64,000 nt of DNA from an uncultured Gammaproteobacteria bacterium (lineage in GTDB: Bacteria; Pseudomonadota; Gammaproteobacteria; Pseudomonadales; Azotimanducaceae). Below the pieces are notes generated by a model, which worked only from the letters and a program-made list of their open reading frames with translations, was not told the origin of the DNA and searched no databases. Numbering within the stretch: position 1 is the stretch's first letter; each line of letters starts with the position of its first letter. A program made the position numbers and the translations under genes. Of the stretch, positions 17,117 to 27,953 are shown one piece after another. The stretch spans positions 1 to 64,000 of the forward strand of contig CAJWQG010000010.1 in assembly GCA_913045175.1 (NCBI GenBank). The letters are read 5' to 3'.

Positions 17117-19945
17117 ATGAGAACAGCGTCAGATGAACTTGACCACATTCACATTCGAGGAGCACGAGAACACAATCTCAAATCGATAGAAGTAAAAATT
17201 CCCAAAAGAAAACTGGTGGTGCTGACCGGTGTTTCCGGCTCAGGGAAATCCAGCCTCGCCTTCGACACACTCTACGCAGAGGGCCAGAGACGCTATGTGG
17301 AGTCGTTATCTGCCTACGCTCGGCAGTTCCTGGGTCAGATGGAAAAGCCGAAATACGATACGATCCGGGGACTCTCACCCACCATATCCATTGAACAAAA
17401 AACTACCAGCCGAAATCCTCGCTCGACGGTAGGCACAATCACAGAAATCTCCGACTATCTCAGAGTATTGTTCGCGCGGGTTGGAGTGCAGCATTGTCAT
17501 CAATGTGGTCGTAAGGTTCAGGGCCAGACGGCTCAGAACATCACCAGAGAGCTTCTCGAATTCGAAGAAGAGACGCTGCTTTTTCTGTTGGTGCCTTTGT
17601 TAGTCAATCGCCGTGGGGAACATCGAGAGATGTTGGAGGATGCACGAGCTCAAGGGTTTGTGCGGCTAAGGGTAGACGGCGAAATTATACGTAGCGATTC
17701 ACTCGAAACTCTGGATAAACGCAAGAAACACACTGTAGAAGCAGTGATCGACCGACTGGTCATCAGGGAAGGCGTCGAGGAACGGCTGACGGAATCTGTA
17801 GAGACTGCGCTTTCTCTGGGAGACGGCATGTTAATCGCTGCCACAAATGAAGGACCAGACAGAGTGTTCTCCGAGCATCTTGCCTGTGGCCATTGCGGCC
17901 TATCGTTTCCCGCATTAACACCGCAGGCATTTTCATTTAACAGTCCACAGGGAATGTGCCACGACTGTAACGGCCTTGGAACCCAGGTCGCTTTTGACCC
18001 GGAACTGCTGGTCCCGGACAAATCACTTTCAATTAGAGACGGCGCCCTCAAGATGATCGGTAAGGTAGATGAAGGGAGCCGCTCGATGGGGGCTGTTTAT
18101 CACCGTCAGGTACTCGCCCAACTCAAGATCCCTACTGACAAACCCTGGTCACGTTTAACCAAAACACAAAAGAGAAAAATCCTGCACGGTACAGGTGAAC
18201 AGAGATTCAGAATCAAGTGGGGCAGCCACGGTACGAGCATGTCTCGGTACGAGGGGTTGCTGAATCGCTCAATGCGGCGATTTCGACAAACGAAATCTGA
18301 GGGTATGAAGCGTTGGTATTCACAATTCCTGGCGAATTCGTCCTGCCCCAGCTGCACAGGCGTAAGACTCCGAACCGAGAGCGCGGCAGTGAAGGTAGGC
18401 GGCGAGACAATCGTCGATATTTCCAGCTGGACCATCGACAAGACGCTAGACTATTTCGTAAACATCGACCTGCCTGGTGCCGCAGGTGAAATCGCCACCG
18501 AAGTACTGAAGGAAATCTGTAACCGTTTAAGTTTTCTAAATGCCGTGGGACTCTCCTACCTTTCTCTGGACCGTCTGGGGCCGTCCCTTTCCGGTGGGGA
18601 ATCCCAGCGCATACGTTTGGCAAGCCAGGTTGGGTCCGAGCTATCAGGTGTCATCTACATTCTTGATGAACCCAGTATCGGTCTTCACCAGCGCGACAAT
18701 GAAAAACTCTTAGCCACGCTGCTACGCATGCGAGACATTGGTAATACGGTAGTAGTGGTTGAACACGATGAAGAAACGATTCGTAGCGCGGACTACGTTG
18801 TGGATTTCGGACCAGGCGCCGGCGTCAAAGGCGGTAGCGTTGTTCATGCAGGCACGCCTAGAAGTCTGGAGAAGAAAAAAACGTCTATTACCGGCAATTA
18901 CCTCTCAGGACGCTCCGCGATTGCAGTTCCGAGCAAAGTCCGAAAGCCACGCGGCCAGGTGCAAATCGAAGGCGCCGCAGCCAACAACCTGAAGAATCTT
19001 GATGTGGAATTTCCAATCGGTGTCCTGACTGCGGTGACCGGTGTTTCCGGCGCAGGAAAATCCACGCTGGTAAACGACATCCTTCACCCCGCGCTGGCAA
19101 GAGAGTTCCATCAGTCAACGCAACGGGTTGGGGCACACAAAAGAATCACCGGCCTTGAGCAACTGGATAAGGTCGTCGCGATCGATCAACGACCCATTGG
19201 AAGAACACCCCGCAGCAACCCAGTTACCTACATCAAGGTTTTTGACGATATCCGTACGTTCTTTTCTCAGCTGCCAGGCTCAAGAATGCGTGGCTACAAG
19301 CCGGGAAGGTTCTCTTTCAACGTAAAAGGTGGACGGTGCGAAGCCTGTCAGGGCGATGGTGTACGTAAAATCGAAATGCATTTCCTGTCGGACGTTTTTG
19401 TTCGTTGCGAGGAATGTAATGGTCAGCGCTTCAACGAAGCAACGCTGGAAGTGAAGTACCAGGGGAAATCCATCGCCGACGTTTTAGACCTCACGGTTGC
19501 AGAAGCAGCTGACCACTTCTCTGAGCATCCTAAAATTCTCAACAAGCTTCAGTTGCTTATCGACGTTGGGCTGGATTATCTACATCTTGGTCAGCCTTCT
19601 ACCACGCTATCTGGTGGCGAAGCACAGCGCATCAAACTTGCAAGGGAACTGTCCAAAGTCGCGACCGGGAAAACGTTCTACATCCTGGACGAGCCAACAA
19701 CCGGACTGCACTTTGACGACGTCAAAAAGCTACTTTCCGTACTCAACCGGCTCGTAGACGCAGGGAACACGGTGACGGTCATCGAGCATAACCTCGACGT
19801 TATCAAAACCGCTGACTGGATTATCGATCTAGGCCCCAATGGGGGTCCTGAAGGCGGAAAGTTAATTGCACAGGGAACCCCAAAACAGGTAGCAAAAAAG
19901 AAAACCTCCGAAACGGGGCGTTATCTCAAAGCGATTTGCAAGTAA
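17117..19945 (+). CDS. uvrA: excinuclease ABC subunit A
   Basis: Damage-recognition ATPase of nucleotide excision repair. The 942 residues match the family length. Both ABC modules are complete: Walker [10 protein letters not shown] and GVSGAGKST, signatures [12 protein letters not shown] and [12 protein letters not shown], Walker [10 protein letters not shown] and [10 protein letters not shown]. The zinc-binding CxxC pairs lie in CGHCG ... CHDCNGLG and in CEACQGDG ... CEECNGQR. An extra CHQCG pair near residue 130 and the segment after the first zinc module differ from E. coli UvrA. This could mean a different UvrA lineage or a second copy in this genome. It is a single gene with its own upstream gap. 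Confidence 0.95.
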   Translation: MRTASDELDHIHIRGAREHNLKSIEVKIPKRKLVVLTGVSGSGKSSLAFDTLYAEGQRRYVESLSAYARQFLGQMEKPKYDTIRGLSPTISIEQKTTSRNPRSTVGTITEISDYLRVLFARVGVQHCHQCGRKVQGQTAQNITRELLEFEEETLLFLLVPLLVNRRGEHREMLEDARAQGFVRLRVDGEIIRSDSLETLDKRKKHTVEAVIDRLVIREGVEERLTESVETALSLGDGMLIAATNEGPDRVFSEHLACGHCGLSFPALTPQAFSFNSPQGMCHDCNGLGTQVAFDPELLVPDKSLSIRDGALKMIGKVDEGSRSMGAVYHRQVLAQLKIPTDKPWSRLTKTQKRKILHGTGEQRFRIKWGSHGTSMSRYEGLLNRSMRRFRQTKSEGMKRWYSQFLANSSCPSCTGVRLRTESAAVKVGGETIVDISSWTIDKTLDYFVNIDLPGAAGEIATEVLKEICNRLSFLNAVGLSYLSLDRLGPSLSGGESQRIRLASQVGSELSGVIYILDEPSIGLHQRDNEKLLATLLRMRDIGNTVVVVEHDEETIRSADYVVDFGPGAGVKGGSVVHAGTPRSLEKKKTSITGNYLSGRSAIAVPSKVRKPRGQVQIEGAAANNLKNLDVEFPIGVLTAVTGVSGAGKSTLVNDILHPALAREFHQSTQRVGAHKRITGLEQLDKVVAIDQRPIGRTPRSNPVTYIKVFDDIRTFFSQLPGSRMRGYKPGRFSFNVKGGRCEACQGDGVRKIEMHFLSDVFVRCEECNGQRFNEATLEVKYQGKSIADVLDLTVAEAADHFSEHPKILNKLQLLIDVGLDYLHLGQPSTTLSGGEAQRIKLARELSKVATGKTFYILDEPTTGLHFDDVKKLLSVLNRLVDAGNTVTVIEHNLDVIKTADWIIDLGPNGGPEGGKLIAQGTPKQVAKKKTSETGRYLKAICK

Positions 19946-19963
19946 TCCTATTACTTACTATTA

Positions 19964-20422
19964 CTAGTGCAATCGCTGCTGAATACTCTTCACCTCTGAG
20001 CTATTCATCAGTGCTTTGATTTTCGGATGGCTGGACAGCGTCTTAAAATCCATACTTTGCACCGCCTTCATGACTTCAGGGTCAGCGAGAACCGCGCGCA
20101 TCGCAGGGTCCTCCTGGAGTTTCAGGATGCTACCCATCAGGCTTTGATTGCTCACAATGAAAGACTGAATGGATTTGACGGCGTCGCCTCCGATGGAAGC
20201 AGGCGCTTCCCGATTGGATTCAGACTGCGTGATGGACTCAACCTGTCGATCACTCAACTGAATTGTCCCAATAGACGTCGTTTTAACAGTATAGGTTCCC
20301 TTTTCCATCGACACGATTTCGCCGCGAATTTTACTGCCGTCTTTCAGATTGATAACCGCAGCGACTGTCCCCTGTATCCAGGTGCCGATCAGAACAAACA
20401 TTAACAGTATCAACGATTTCAC
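19964..20422 (-). CDS. small exported protein with SH3-like and STI1-like segments
   Basis: 152 residues from a GTG at 20422, preceded by an AGAGG site; longer frames upstream lack family-like sequence. A hydrophobic N-terminal segment (residues 3-22) looks like a signal peptide. A beta-type segment, INLKDGSKIRGEIV ... IQLSDRQVESI, follows and resembles small SH3/Sm-like folds. The C-terminal half is rich in LxDPxVMKAVQ-type repeats, like the DP motifs of STI1. Function unknown. Convergent with uvrA. Confidence 0.65.
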   Translation of the reverse strand: MKSLILLMFVLIGTWIQGTVAAVINLKDGSKIRGEIVSMEKGTYTVKTTSIGTIQLSDRQVESITQSESNREAPASIGGDAVKSIQSFIVSNQSLMGSILKLQEDPAMRAVLADPEVMKAVQSMDFKTLSSHPKIKALMNSSEVKSIQQRLH

Positions 20423-20586
20423 CAACGCGACCTCTATTCGATTTAACAGACAAGAAGTTTGTCTCCAAGCATTGTCCATGAAGCCAACCCAAAGTCTAAT
20501 GTGAGCCACTCCCAATACGTCGTACTCGCATTGCCAGCCAATGTGCATTCCGCTAACCTTGCTTGAAATAGCGCCCAGCCAGGCAT

Positions 20587-21432
20587 ATGACGGACTACGA
20601 TCCAGAGCACGTCGATATCCGACCAGCAGCAACCGTAATGCTTGTTGATGACAGACCTGACCTTCAGGTTTTTATGATGGAGCGCCATTCGGGTAACCTG
20701 TTCGCACCCGGGATGTGGGTCTTCCCTGGCGGTGGTGTTGACCGAAACGACGATAGAATTTCTGCACAATCCATCAGCCTGCATCGCTCCGATAAGGAAG
20801 CCAGCGCCCTGCTCGAACTCGAATCCGGAGGACTTGCCTTCTATATCGCAGCAATCCGCGAAGCTTTTGAAGAAGCTGGCATTCTCCTCGCGTTAGATAG
20901 AAATGACCTGACAAGACCAGACCTGCTAGACAACGAAACAGCAGCACGATTTCAGAAACATCGCGATAATCTGAATAATCATGGTGATGACTTTATCGAT
21001 ATCCTAAATCAGGAAAACCTGATACTGGATGCCGGGACAATGCACTATATTGCCCGCTGGATCACGCCTGTCGGTCCGCCAAAGCGTTTTGACGCAAGGT
21101 TCTTCATCGCGCAGATGCCAGACAATCAGGCGCCAATTCACGATGATAAGGAACTGGTTCATTCCCGCTGGATGTCCCCACAGACGGTGTTGGAAAAATT
21201 CGATGCGCAGGAAATGGAGTTGATGGTACCCACCGTCAGGATGATCCAAAATCTTGCCATGTTTGGCAGTGCCGATGAGGTCATTTCTGCGGCGGCAGCA
21301 AATCTGCCTTATGAACGTGCGAAGGTAAATACCAGAACGAGAGAAGTCGTCATGCCAAGCGAACCCGGATACGACTCAGCAAGCAATGAAATTGAAAGCG
21401 GCTGGGTCCGACTGAGGCCCACTCATGGCTGA
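20587..21432 (+). CDS. Nudix hydrolase, NUDT7/NUDT19-like
   Basis: 281 residues. The Nudix box is split as in CoA- and acyl-CoA-hydrolysing relatives: GGGVDRND near residue 48, an insertion of about 35 residues, then AAIREAFEEAGI. The catalytic Glu pair is intact. The likely reaction is hydrolysis of a nucleoside diphosphate derivative; the substrate is not determinable from sequence. The 3' end overlaps the next gene by eight bases, so they are co-transcribed. Confidence 0.82.
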   Translation: MTDYDPEHVDIRPAATVMLVDDRPDLQVFMMERHSGNLFAPGMWVFPGGGVDRNDDRISAQSISLHRSDKEASALLELESGGLAFYIAAIREAFEEAGILLALDRNDLTRPDLLDNETAARFQKHRDNLNNHGDDFIDILNQENLILDAGTMHYIARWITPVGPPKRFDARFFIAQMPDNQAPIHDDKELVHSRWMSPQTVLEKFDAQEMELMVPTVRMIQNLAMFGSADEVISAAAANLPYERAKVNTRTREVVMPSEPGYDSASNEIESGWVRLRPTHG

Positions 21433-22558
21433 TACGCAATACGATTGCATCGTATTAGGAACCGGCGGCGTAGGCAGCGCTGCGCTATACCATTTAGCAT
21501 CCAGGGGCGCCCGCGTACTTGGTCTGGACCAGTTTCCACCGGGACACGATCAAGGCAGTTCCCATGGCGATACACGAATTATTCGTCTGGTATATTTTGA
21601 GCATCCCGACTATGTGCCGCTGTTACGTCGAGCCTTCGATCTCTGGCAGCAGCTGGCCGAGGCGTCGTCGCTTGATATTTTTCAGCGGTGTGGAATTCTT
21701 CAGGTTGGTCCCCCCGAAGGAGAAGTGATTTCAGGACTACGAAGGGCTGCAGACGCGCATCGCCTGGAACTAACGACGCTATCAACAGACGATGTAAAGC
21801 ATCAGTTTCCAGGATTCAGAGTCGAAGACGACATGACAGCGCTTTACGACCCTAACGGCGGAATCCTGCTAGTTGAAGACTGCATTCGCACCCATATCTC
21901 GCTGGCGCAAGTTGCTGGCGCCTCTCTGGTAGTCGGCGAACCGGTTACCCGATGGAAATCGGAAGGAAATGTCGTGCGGGTAGAAACCACCAAGTCCACA
22001 TTCCTCACAAACAAATTGATCATCACACCGGGCCCCTGGGCAAACAGGCAACTACCAGCACTGGCTAAACACTTCAAAATATTACGCAAATCACAGTTCT
22101 GGTTTGACAACGACGCCCCTGACTATCAACTGTCATCCCAATGCCCCGTGTTTCTTTTCGAACACGGCATACACACCTTCTACGGCTTTCCTCAAATCGA
22201 TGACAAAGGCGTCAAAATCGCAGATCACGCGGGTGGGCGTGTGTCCAGGTCGCCGCAATCGCTGGATCGGGAAATTGATACAGAGGAACTCGAGGCCGTC
22301 AGTCTGTTTCTTCGTCAATGCCTGCCCAGCGTTGGTCACCAGCTGAACCAGCACGTCACCTGTATGTATACCATGAGTTCGGACGGACATTTCGTCGTTG
22401 GACAATACCCTGAGACTCCAAACGTGCACTTCGCAGCGGGGTTGTCTGGCCATGGATTCAAGTTCGCAACGGTGCTTGGTGAAGCCCTCGCTGATCTGAG
22501 CCTGGACGCGAAGACATCACTCCCGATTGGTTTTCTAAGCCCTGAACGATTCAGCTAG
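21425..22558 (+). CDS. monomeric sarcosine oxidase / N-methyltryptophan oxidase-like flavoprotein
   Basis: 377 residues, the normal length of this family. The FAD-binding motif GTGGVGSAA is at about residue 12 and GSSHGDTRIIRL follows. The Cys that carries covalent FAD in monomeric sarcosine oxidase is present in CMYTMSSDGHF. The C-terminal GLSGHGFKFA motif completes the fold. It oxidises an N-methyl amino acid or related amine, releasing H2O2. It overlaps the preceding Nudix gene. Confidence 0.88.
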   Translation: MADTQYDCIVLGTGGVGSAALYHLASRGARVLGLDQFPPGHDQGSSHGDTRIIRLVYFEHPDYVPLLRRAFDLWQQLAEASSLDIFQRCGILQVGPPEGEVISGLRRAADAHRLELTTLSTDDVKHQFPGFRVEDDMTALYDPNGGILLVEDCIRTHISLAQVAGASLVVGEPVTRWKSEGNVVRVETTKSTFLTNKLIITPGPWANRQLPALAKHFKILRKSQFWFDNDAPDYQLSSQCPVFLFEHGIHTFYGFPQIDDKGVKIADHAGGRVSRSPQSLDREIDTEELEAVSLFLRQCLPSVGHQLNQHVTCMYTMSSDGHFVVGQYPETPNVHFAAGLSGHGFKFATVLGEALADLSLDAKTSLPIGFLSPERFS

Positions 22559-22727
22559 ATCCGTCTTGAAATGTACGTTACGAGTTTCGAACAGAAATTT
22601 GGCGAGATGTCCAAGCCTGCCTGTACCAAGGGCTATGATAATAGGGACATTCAAGACCTGGCACTTTGCTTGGATTATGGAGAAATAATGAATATAATGG
22701 AGGTTGTTCCAGAATTGATCAGCCCAA

Positions 22728-23507
22728 ATGAAATTTACGGCGCTCACATTATTCCTGACGTTATCAGCAGAGTTCGCGTCAGACCCTTTGACCAGCACTG
22801 ACGCTGTTGTCGAACCTGTCAGCATAACCACGACCGCGTTGGTTATCCCGGATTTCGCCAGCTATACCAACGTGCAGCAAAAAAAATCAGACTTTTTCGA
22901 TTTTATGCTGCCGCATATCCGAGCCGAAAACAGAAGAATACTGGAACAACGTGAATTTCTACTAAGCCTGCTGCCCAGAATACAAGGTGACCAACATCTG
23001 GATCAGTCCGATCTTGAAATAGTAACCGCCCTCCTCAAGCGCTATAAGTTGCAAGTACCAGAGGTGTTTGGCACCTCGCACATCCAGGTACTTCTGAATC
23101 GGGTTGACGTGCTTCCAGCTTCGATGGTGCTGGCACAGTCTGCCAACGAATCTGGCTGGGGGACATCACGGTTTGCCCGTCAGGCCAATAACTTTTTTGG
23201 CATCTGGTGCTTCAGGGCAGGTTGCGGATTACCGCCGCGTAATCGTGATATTGGTCTGACCCATGAAGTTGCGAAGTATGAGAGCGTTCCAGAAGGGGTT
23301 CGAGCCTACATGTTGATGCTCAACACTCATAGAGCATACGAACCATTACGGGATATCAGAGCCTCTCAGCGAGACCAGAATCAACCGGTTACTGGCGAAG
23401 TACTTGCGGAGGGTTTGAAACCTTATTCCGAACGCGGGGATAACTACGTTCGGGATATTCAGCAGCTCATTCGCGTTAACAACCTGCACGCATTTACGCG
23501 GGTATAA
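22728..23507 (+). CDS. Bax-like glucosaminidase-domain protein
   Basis: 259 residues with a short hydrophobic leader (residues 1-17) and a glucosaminidase domain (about 115-250). The catalytic-type Glu lies in LAQSANESGWGTSRFA, and NNFFGIWCF and YSERGDNYV are typical of E. coli Bax relatives. It probably cleaves or binds peptidoglycan in the periplasm. The 169 bp upstream contain only a short frame with no protein-like features. Convergent with phoU, 13 bp apart. Confidence 0.82.
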   Translation: MKFTALTLFLTLSAEFASDPLTSTDAVVEPVSITTTALVIPDFASYTNVQQKKSDFFDFMLPHIRAENRRILEQREFLLSLLPRIQGDQHLDQSDLEIVTALLKRYKLQVPEVFGTSHIQVLLNRVDVLPASMVLAQSANESGWGTSRFARQANNFFGIWCFRAGCGLPPRNRDIGLTHEVAKYESVPEGVRAYMLMLNTHRAYEPLRDIRASQRDQNQPVTGEVLAEGLKPYSERGDNYVRDIQQLIRVNNLHAFTRV

Positions 23508-23520
23508 ACCGCACAGTCAC

Positions 23521-24177
23521 CTAATGCTCTTCCTGATGGCGAACCACCTCACCTTCTTCCATAAAGATGATTTCTTCAGCTATGTTGGTTGCCAGGTCAC
23601 CTAAGCGCTCAAGGTTATTTGAGATTGTCAGGTGTGAAATCGCAGGCACGATGGTAGATAAATCTTCCTTCATGACATTTTGTAGCGTCTTATAGCTTCT
23701 CGAATGTAATGCATCCAGTTCATCGTCCATGTCCAGGACCTTCTGAGCGATGACGACATCTTGCCTCACCAGTGCCTCAATGGAGCGTTGAACCATCTTG
23801 CCGCAGATACTGCCCATGGTTGCAAAATCAAGATCAACGACCAGGCGATCCATATCTGCCAGCGCGGTCACACGCTCTGCAATATTAACCGCCTGATCTC
23901 CCATACGTTCCAGGTCATTGTTCACCTTCAACACGACAATGATATAACGCAGATCAAACGCTACTGGTTGGTGCAGTGCCAGGATCTTCAGACACTCTTC
24001 CTCGATCGCCACCTCCATCTCATTGATGGTTTCTTCACCGTCGAGTATTTCCTGTGCCAACGTCAGATCGAAGTTCTCGATACACTGAATACATCGATTG
24101 GTAGCCGCTTCTACCATTCCACCGAGTTCAACAATACGATCCTGTAAAGCAAAAAGATCTCTATCTAGATGTTTCAT
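23521..24177 (-). CDS. phoU: phosphate signalling protein PhoU
   Basis: 218 residues, two PhoU helical repeats (E/DxxxD metal-binding positions such as ERMGDQAVNIAE and ERLGDLATNIAE). It links the Pst transporter to PhoR/PhoB signalling and restrains the Pho response when phosphate is plentiful. It is the last gene of the pst operon, six bases after pstB. Confidence 0.95.
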   Translation of the reverse strand: MKHLDRDLFALQDRIVELGGMVEAATNRCIQCIENFDLTLAQEILDGEETINEMEVAIEEECLKILALHQPVAFDLRYIIVVLKVNNDLERMGDQAVNIAERVTALADMDRLVVDLDFATMGSICGKMVQRSIEALVRQDVVIAQKVLDMDDELDALHSRSYKTLQNVMKEDLSTIVPAISHLTISNNLERLGDLATNIAEEIIFMEEGEVVRHQEEH

Positions 24178-24183
24178 CTATTC

Positions 24184-24987
24184 CTACCCGAATCTGCCAG
24201 TGACATATTCTTCAGTTCGTTGATTTGCGGGGCGAGTAAATACCTGATCTGTGTCCCCAAATTCGACCAGCACTCCGTTCTCTAAGAACGCAGTATATTC
24301 AGAGACCCGTGCTGCCTGTTGCATGTTATGCGTTACGATCACTATCGTGTATTTTTCCTTAAGTTCGAACAACAAGTCCTCAATACGTGACGTGGATACC
24401 GGGTCGAGCGCGGAACAGGGTTCATCCATCAGGATAATCTCCGGCTCCATCGCTAACGCTCGCGCAATACACAGGCGCTGCTGCTGCCCTCCTGATAAGT
24501 TAAGCGCAGAGTCCTGAAGACGATCCTTGACCTCATCCCACAAGGCTGATTGCTTCAGGGCAGTGAGCACCCGCTCCTCAATATCTCCCTCCATCCCGTT
24601 GATGGTCGGGCCCCAGGCAATATTTCTGTATATCGATTTGGGAAATGGATTGGGCTTTTGGAATACCATGCCGATTTTCAGGCGAACCTCAACGGGATCA
24701 GTATCGGCGCCATAGAGATCATCTCCTTTTAGAGAAATCACACCGGTTTGATCAACATTCTCGATAAAATCATTCATCCGATTGAGTGAACGCAACAGGG
24801 TGCTTTTGCCACACCCCGACGGACCAATGATTGCGGTGATACTCTTTTCGAATATCGGCAATGTCACATTACGAACCGCCAATTCACCGCCATAGGCAAT
24901 GGACACGTCTCTGATATCGAGTATTTTTGGCTTATCGCTAGTCACGTTATTCTGCTCGCTCGATTTCTCATTAAGATCCACATTCAT
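24184..24987 (-). CDS. pstB: phosphate ABC transporter ATP-binding protein PstB
   Basis: 267 residues from the ATG at 24987, one base after the pstA stop. Walker [10 protein letters not shown], signature [16 protein letters not shown] and Walker [13 protein letters not shown] are complete; the [12 protein letters not shown]-loop is diagnostic of PstB. It powers high-affinity phosphate import. Confidence 0.96.
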   Translation of the reverse strand: MNVDLNEKSSEQNNVTSDKPKILDIRDVSIAYGGELAVRNVTLPIFEKSITAIIGPSGCGKSTLLRSLNRMNDFIENVDQTGVISLKGDDLYGADTDPVEVRLKIGMVFQKPNPFPKSIYRNIAWGPTINGMEGDIEERVLTALKQSALWDEVKDRLQDSALNLSGGQQQRLCIARALAMEPEIILMDEPCSALDPVSTSRIEDLLFELKEKYTIVIVTHNMQQAARVSEYTAFLENGVLVEFGDTDQVFTRPANQRTEEYVTGRFG

Positions 24988-24988
24988 A

Positions 24989-25849
24989 CTACTTTTCCCG
25001 TCTACTGCCTCGGAAGCGAATATACACCGCAACTGAGTTCATCAATAACAACACCACCAACAACACGATGATTCCTGCTGATGCCAGTTCATGAAATTCC
25101 TGCTGGGGTCGCGCGGTCCAGTTAAAAATTTGAATGGGCAACGCCGTAAATTCGTCCATCGGACCTTCCGGTACGAAAGCGATATAGGTCAATGCACCAA
25201 TCATGATCAGCGGCGCAGTCTCACCAATTGCTCTCGACAACGCGAGAATTACTCCCGTTAGTATCCCGGGGATCGCACTGGGCAGAACATGCGCCCTTGT
25301 GACCTGCCATCGAGTTGCGCCAACCGCAAAAGCTGCCTGGCGTAATGATTGCGGAACTGCCCTGATCGCTTCCTTCGAGGCAATAACGATCACCGGCAGG
25401 ATGAGAAGACTCATCGTTAAGGCACCGGATACCACGCTACGCTCCAGATGGAAAAATCGTACAAACAAAGCCAGACCAAGGATTCCGTATACGATGGATG
25501 GAACACCAGCCAGATTGGCAATATTAATATCGATAAATCGTGTGAAGCGGTTATTCGGCGCATATTCTTCCAGGTATATCGCGGCCAATACGCCGGTGGG
25601 GATTGCAAACAGTGCAGTAAGACCAACGAGCCAGATAGTGCCGTACAACGCCGACTTTATACCTGCCTTTTCGGGGAAACGGGAAGGAAAACTGTCCAGA
25701 AACTGCAGATCGAGCCAGGGCATGCCAACCGTCGTCACCTGATAGATCAAAACACAAAGGATGGCCACGGCCACGCCCGTCACCGCTATACAGGACCAGC
25801 GAAACAGGGAGGCGATCAGATGTCGTCGCCGCAAGTTCGCGCTTATCAT
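24989..25849 (-). CDS. pstA: phosphate ABC transporter permease PstA
   Basis: 286 residues with about six membrane segments. The permease loop [25 protein letters not shown] carries the EAA-type motif that contacts PstB. I chose the ATG at 25849 because it overlaps the pstC stop (ATGA) and has an AGGAG site. The frame opens 54 bases earlier inside pstC. Confidence 0.94.
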   Translation of the reverse strand: MISANLRRRHLIASLFRWSCIAVTGVAVAILCVLIYQVTTVGMPWLDLQFLDSFPSRFPEKAGIKSALYGTIWLVGLTALFAIPTGVLAAIYLEEYAPNNRFTRFIDINIANLAGVPSIVYGILGLALFVRFFHLERSVVSGALTMSLLILPVIVIASKEAIRAVPQSLRQAAFAVGATRWQVTRAHVLPSAIPGILTGVILALSRAIGETAPLIMIGALTYIAFVPEGPMDEFTALPIQIFNWTARPQQEFHELASAGIIVLLVVLLLMNSVAVYIRFRGSRREK

Positions 25850-26745
25850 TCGTACGTCTCCTGGTACCGCCGCATTACCGCATTCGCCAACAAATTCAGA
25901 CACAACGTCAGGGTGAACAGCACCGATGCGACCGCGAATAGCGTTTTATAGGTCAGGGTACCGGAAGGTGTATCACCCAGTGATACCTGAACGATATAAG
26001 CTGTCATTGTCTGGATACTTTCCAGCGGATTTAACGTCAGATTTGGCGTCGCGCCGGCAGCCAGCGTTACGGCCATGGTCTCACCAATCGCCCGTGAAAT
26101 AGCCAGCACAAACGCAGCAAAAATCCCTGAAAGTGCAGCCGGTAAAACGACCCGTACAGTAACCTCAAATGATGTGGCTCCCAGAGAATATGCACCCTCT
26201 CTTAGGCTATCTGGAACCGATCGCAAAGCGTCGTCACATAAAGAAGCCACCATAGGCAGAACCATGATGCCTACAACGATAGCCGCACTGGCCGCGTTAA
26301 ATACATGAGTACTACTCAATACCGCTTGCAACGCTGGTGTCACAAAGGTCAGGGCGAAAAATCCATATACCACCGTGGGTATTCCTGCCAGCACCTCTAA
26401 CACAGGTTTAACGATGCTGCGGACTCTCTCACTCGCATATTCCGAGAGGTACACGCCGACTGCAACGCCTACCGGAAGTGCCACCAGAGATGAGCCAACA
26501 ACGATCAACAGGGTTCCAGATAGCAGCGGCAGGATGCCGTAAGACTTGGGTTGCAATAATGGCGTCCACTTGGTGCCAAACAAAAATTCTATGATGGAAA
26601 CTTCTACAAAGAAGCCGTAGGTCTCATACGCGAGAATGGAGATGACCACTACCGTGGTCAGCACCGAGATTGATGCGCAACTGAAGAACAGACCGTTGAG
26701 TATCCGCTCTCCAAACCTGGAGCGCTGTCCAGACAGGGAACTCAT
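25846..26745 (-). CDS. pstC: phosphate ABC transporter permease PstC
   Basis: 299 residues, six membrane segments. The EAA-type loop reads [25 protein letters not shown], and [12 protein letters not shown] and [11 protein letters not shown] are typical of PstC. Its ATG shares one base with the pstS stop (TGATG), so translation is coupled. Confidence 0.95.
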   Translation of the reverse strand: MSSLSGQRSRFGERILNGLFFSCASISVLTTVVVISILAYETYGFFVEVSIIEFLFGTKWTPLLQPKSYGILPLLSGTLLIVVGSSLVALPVGVAVGVYLSEYASERVRSIVKPVLEVLAGIPTVVYGFFALTFVTPALQAVLSSTHVFNAASAAIVVGIMVLPMVASLCDDALRSVPDSLREGAYSLGATSFEVTVRVVLPAALSGIFAAFVLAISRAIGETMAVTLAAGATPNLTLNPLESIQTMTAYIVQVSLGDTPSGTLTYKTLFAVASVLFTLTLCLNLLANAVMRRYQETYE

Positions 26746-27746
26746 CAGTCTTCAATCAGCGTGCTGACAGGTGTGTCACCAGAATAGGCGGTACCAGTTT
26801 CCCTGGTGGCAACTCTCGCCAATGCAAGTTCATAGGTCTTGTCGGGCAATGGGATATAACCTACTTCTGATGATAATGTCCCGGCTTGCTTCAGATAAAA
26901 GTCAACAAACTCAGCAACTGCGGGATCATCAAGCGCTGTCGGATTAACGTATATAAAGATAGGCCGTGACAAAGGCGCATAGGTCCCATTGTTGATGGTC
27001 TCCTCGGTAGGGATTACCGGACCATCACCACCATCAATGGCGGCAACTTTGATCTTGTCCCGGTTCTCCAGATAATACGCAAACCCGAAATAACCCAGGC
27101 TATATCGATCACCCGCAATTCCCTGAACCAGTACGTTGTCATCTTCGCTAGCCGTAAAATCCGGTCGAGATGCCTGCTCTTCTCCGTTAATAGCCTTGGT
27201 GAAATAATCGAAAGTACCTGAATCAGTCCCCGGACCGTAAAGTCTGATGGTTTCTTCCGGCCATCCTTCCCTTACATCACTCCACTTTTCTACCGTGCTT
27301 TCAGGTTCCCAGATTTTCTTAAGTTCAGCTACTGTAAGTTGATCAACCCAGTCGTTATCGGGGTTTATCACTACCGATAAACCATCAAAAGCGACAGGCA
27401 ACTCTATGTAATCGACCCCCGCCGTTGCCGCTCGTTCTATTTCGCTGGATTTAATCGACCTGGAAGCATCGTTGATATGTGTTTCACCCGCAATGAATTT
27501 CTTGAATCCACCACCCGTGCCGGAAACACCAACCGTCACCCGTACTCTGGGTGCAACGGCATTAAACTCTTCGGCCACCGCCTCACTGATTGGGAAAACG
27601 GTACTCGAACCATCAAGCCTTACTTTCCCTTCTAAGGGTGCCTCGGCATTATCCTGCCCACCCTGAGGAGATGAAGTCGTTTCACCTGAGTCACCACAAC
27701 CGGCCAGTAACAGCGCAGATAGCGCTAGCGTAGCTATATTTCGCAT
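26745..27746 (-). CDS. pstS: phosphate-binding lipoprotein PstS
   Basis: 333 residues from the ATG at 27746, which follows an AAGGA site. The lipobox LLAGC near residue 17 predicts a lipid anchor. Phosphate-contacting segments [21 protein letters not shown] and TDSGTFDYF are all present. This is the long, SphX-like form common in marine gammaproteobacteria. First gene of pstSCAB-phoU. Confidence 0.94.
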   Translation of the reverse strand: MRNIATLALSALLLAGCGDSGETTSSPQGGQDNAEAPLEGKVRLDGSSTVFPISEAVAEEFNAVAPRVRVTVGVSGTGGGFKKFIAGETHINDASRSIKSSEIERAATAGVDYIELPVAFDGLSVVINPDNDWVDQLTVAELKKIWEPESTVEKWSDVREGWPEETIRLYGPGTDSGTFDYFTKAINGEEQASRPDFTASEDDNVLVQGIAGDRYSLGYFGFAYYLENRDKIKVAAIDGGDGPVIPTEETINNGTYAPLSRPIFIYVNPTALDDPAVAEFVDFYLKQAGTLSSEVGYIPLPDKTYELALARVATRETGTAYSGDTPVSTLIED

Positions 27747-27953
27747 CACATTGTTCCTTACTGAGAAGCGATGCATTTAAACCTCGAACTATTAAGATTA
27801 GTTAAAGAACCGGTAAATTTACTGCGCAGGCCTGGTGCGTAGGTTCACCCATGGAGAAATGACAGAGAATTAACAACCCTTTAATGAAATCTTTATTAAG
27901 ATAATTTAACTTATCACCTCGATTTCCATACCTATATTCGTCGGAGCAAATAA
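27747..27953. promoter_or_regulatory. divergent promoter region, pstS and porin
   Basis: 207 bp between divergent pstS and the porin gene. A PhoB-like half site (CTGTCAT on the minus strand, 27859-27865) lies about 115 bp before pstS, but the second half site is poor. AT-rich stretches near 27895-27915 could hold promoter elements. Phosphate control of both genes is expected from context, not proven by motif. Confidence 0.35.

Noticed and set aside
22571-22801. 76-residue frame before the Bax-like gene
   Set aside because: It overlaps the real gene, has no family-like sequence and no clear ribosome site.
27859-27876. PhoB box upstream of pstS
   Set aside because: Only one good 7-base half site is present; the second does not fit, so I list it as a weak hint only.
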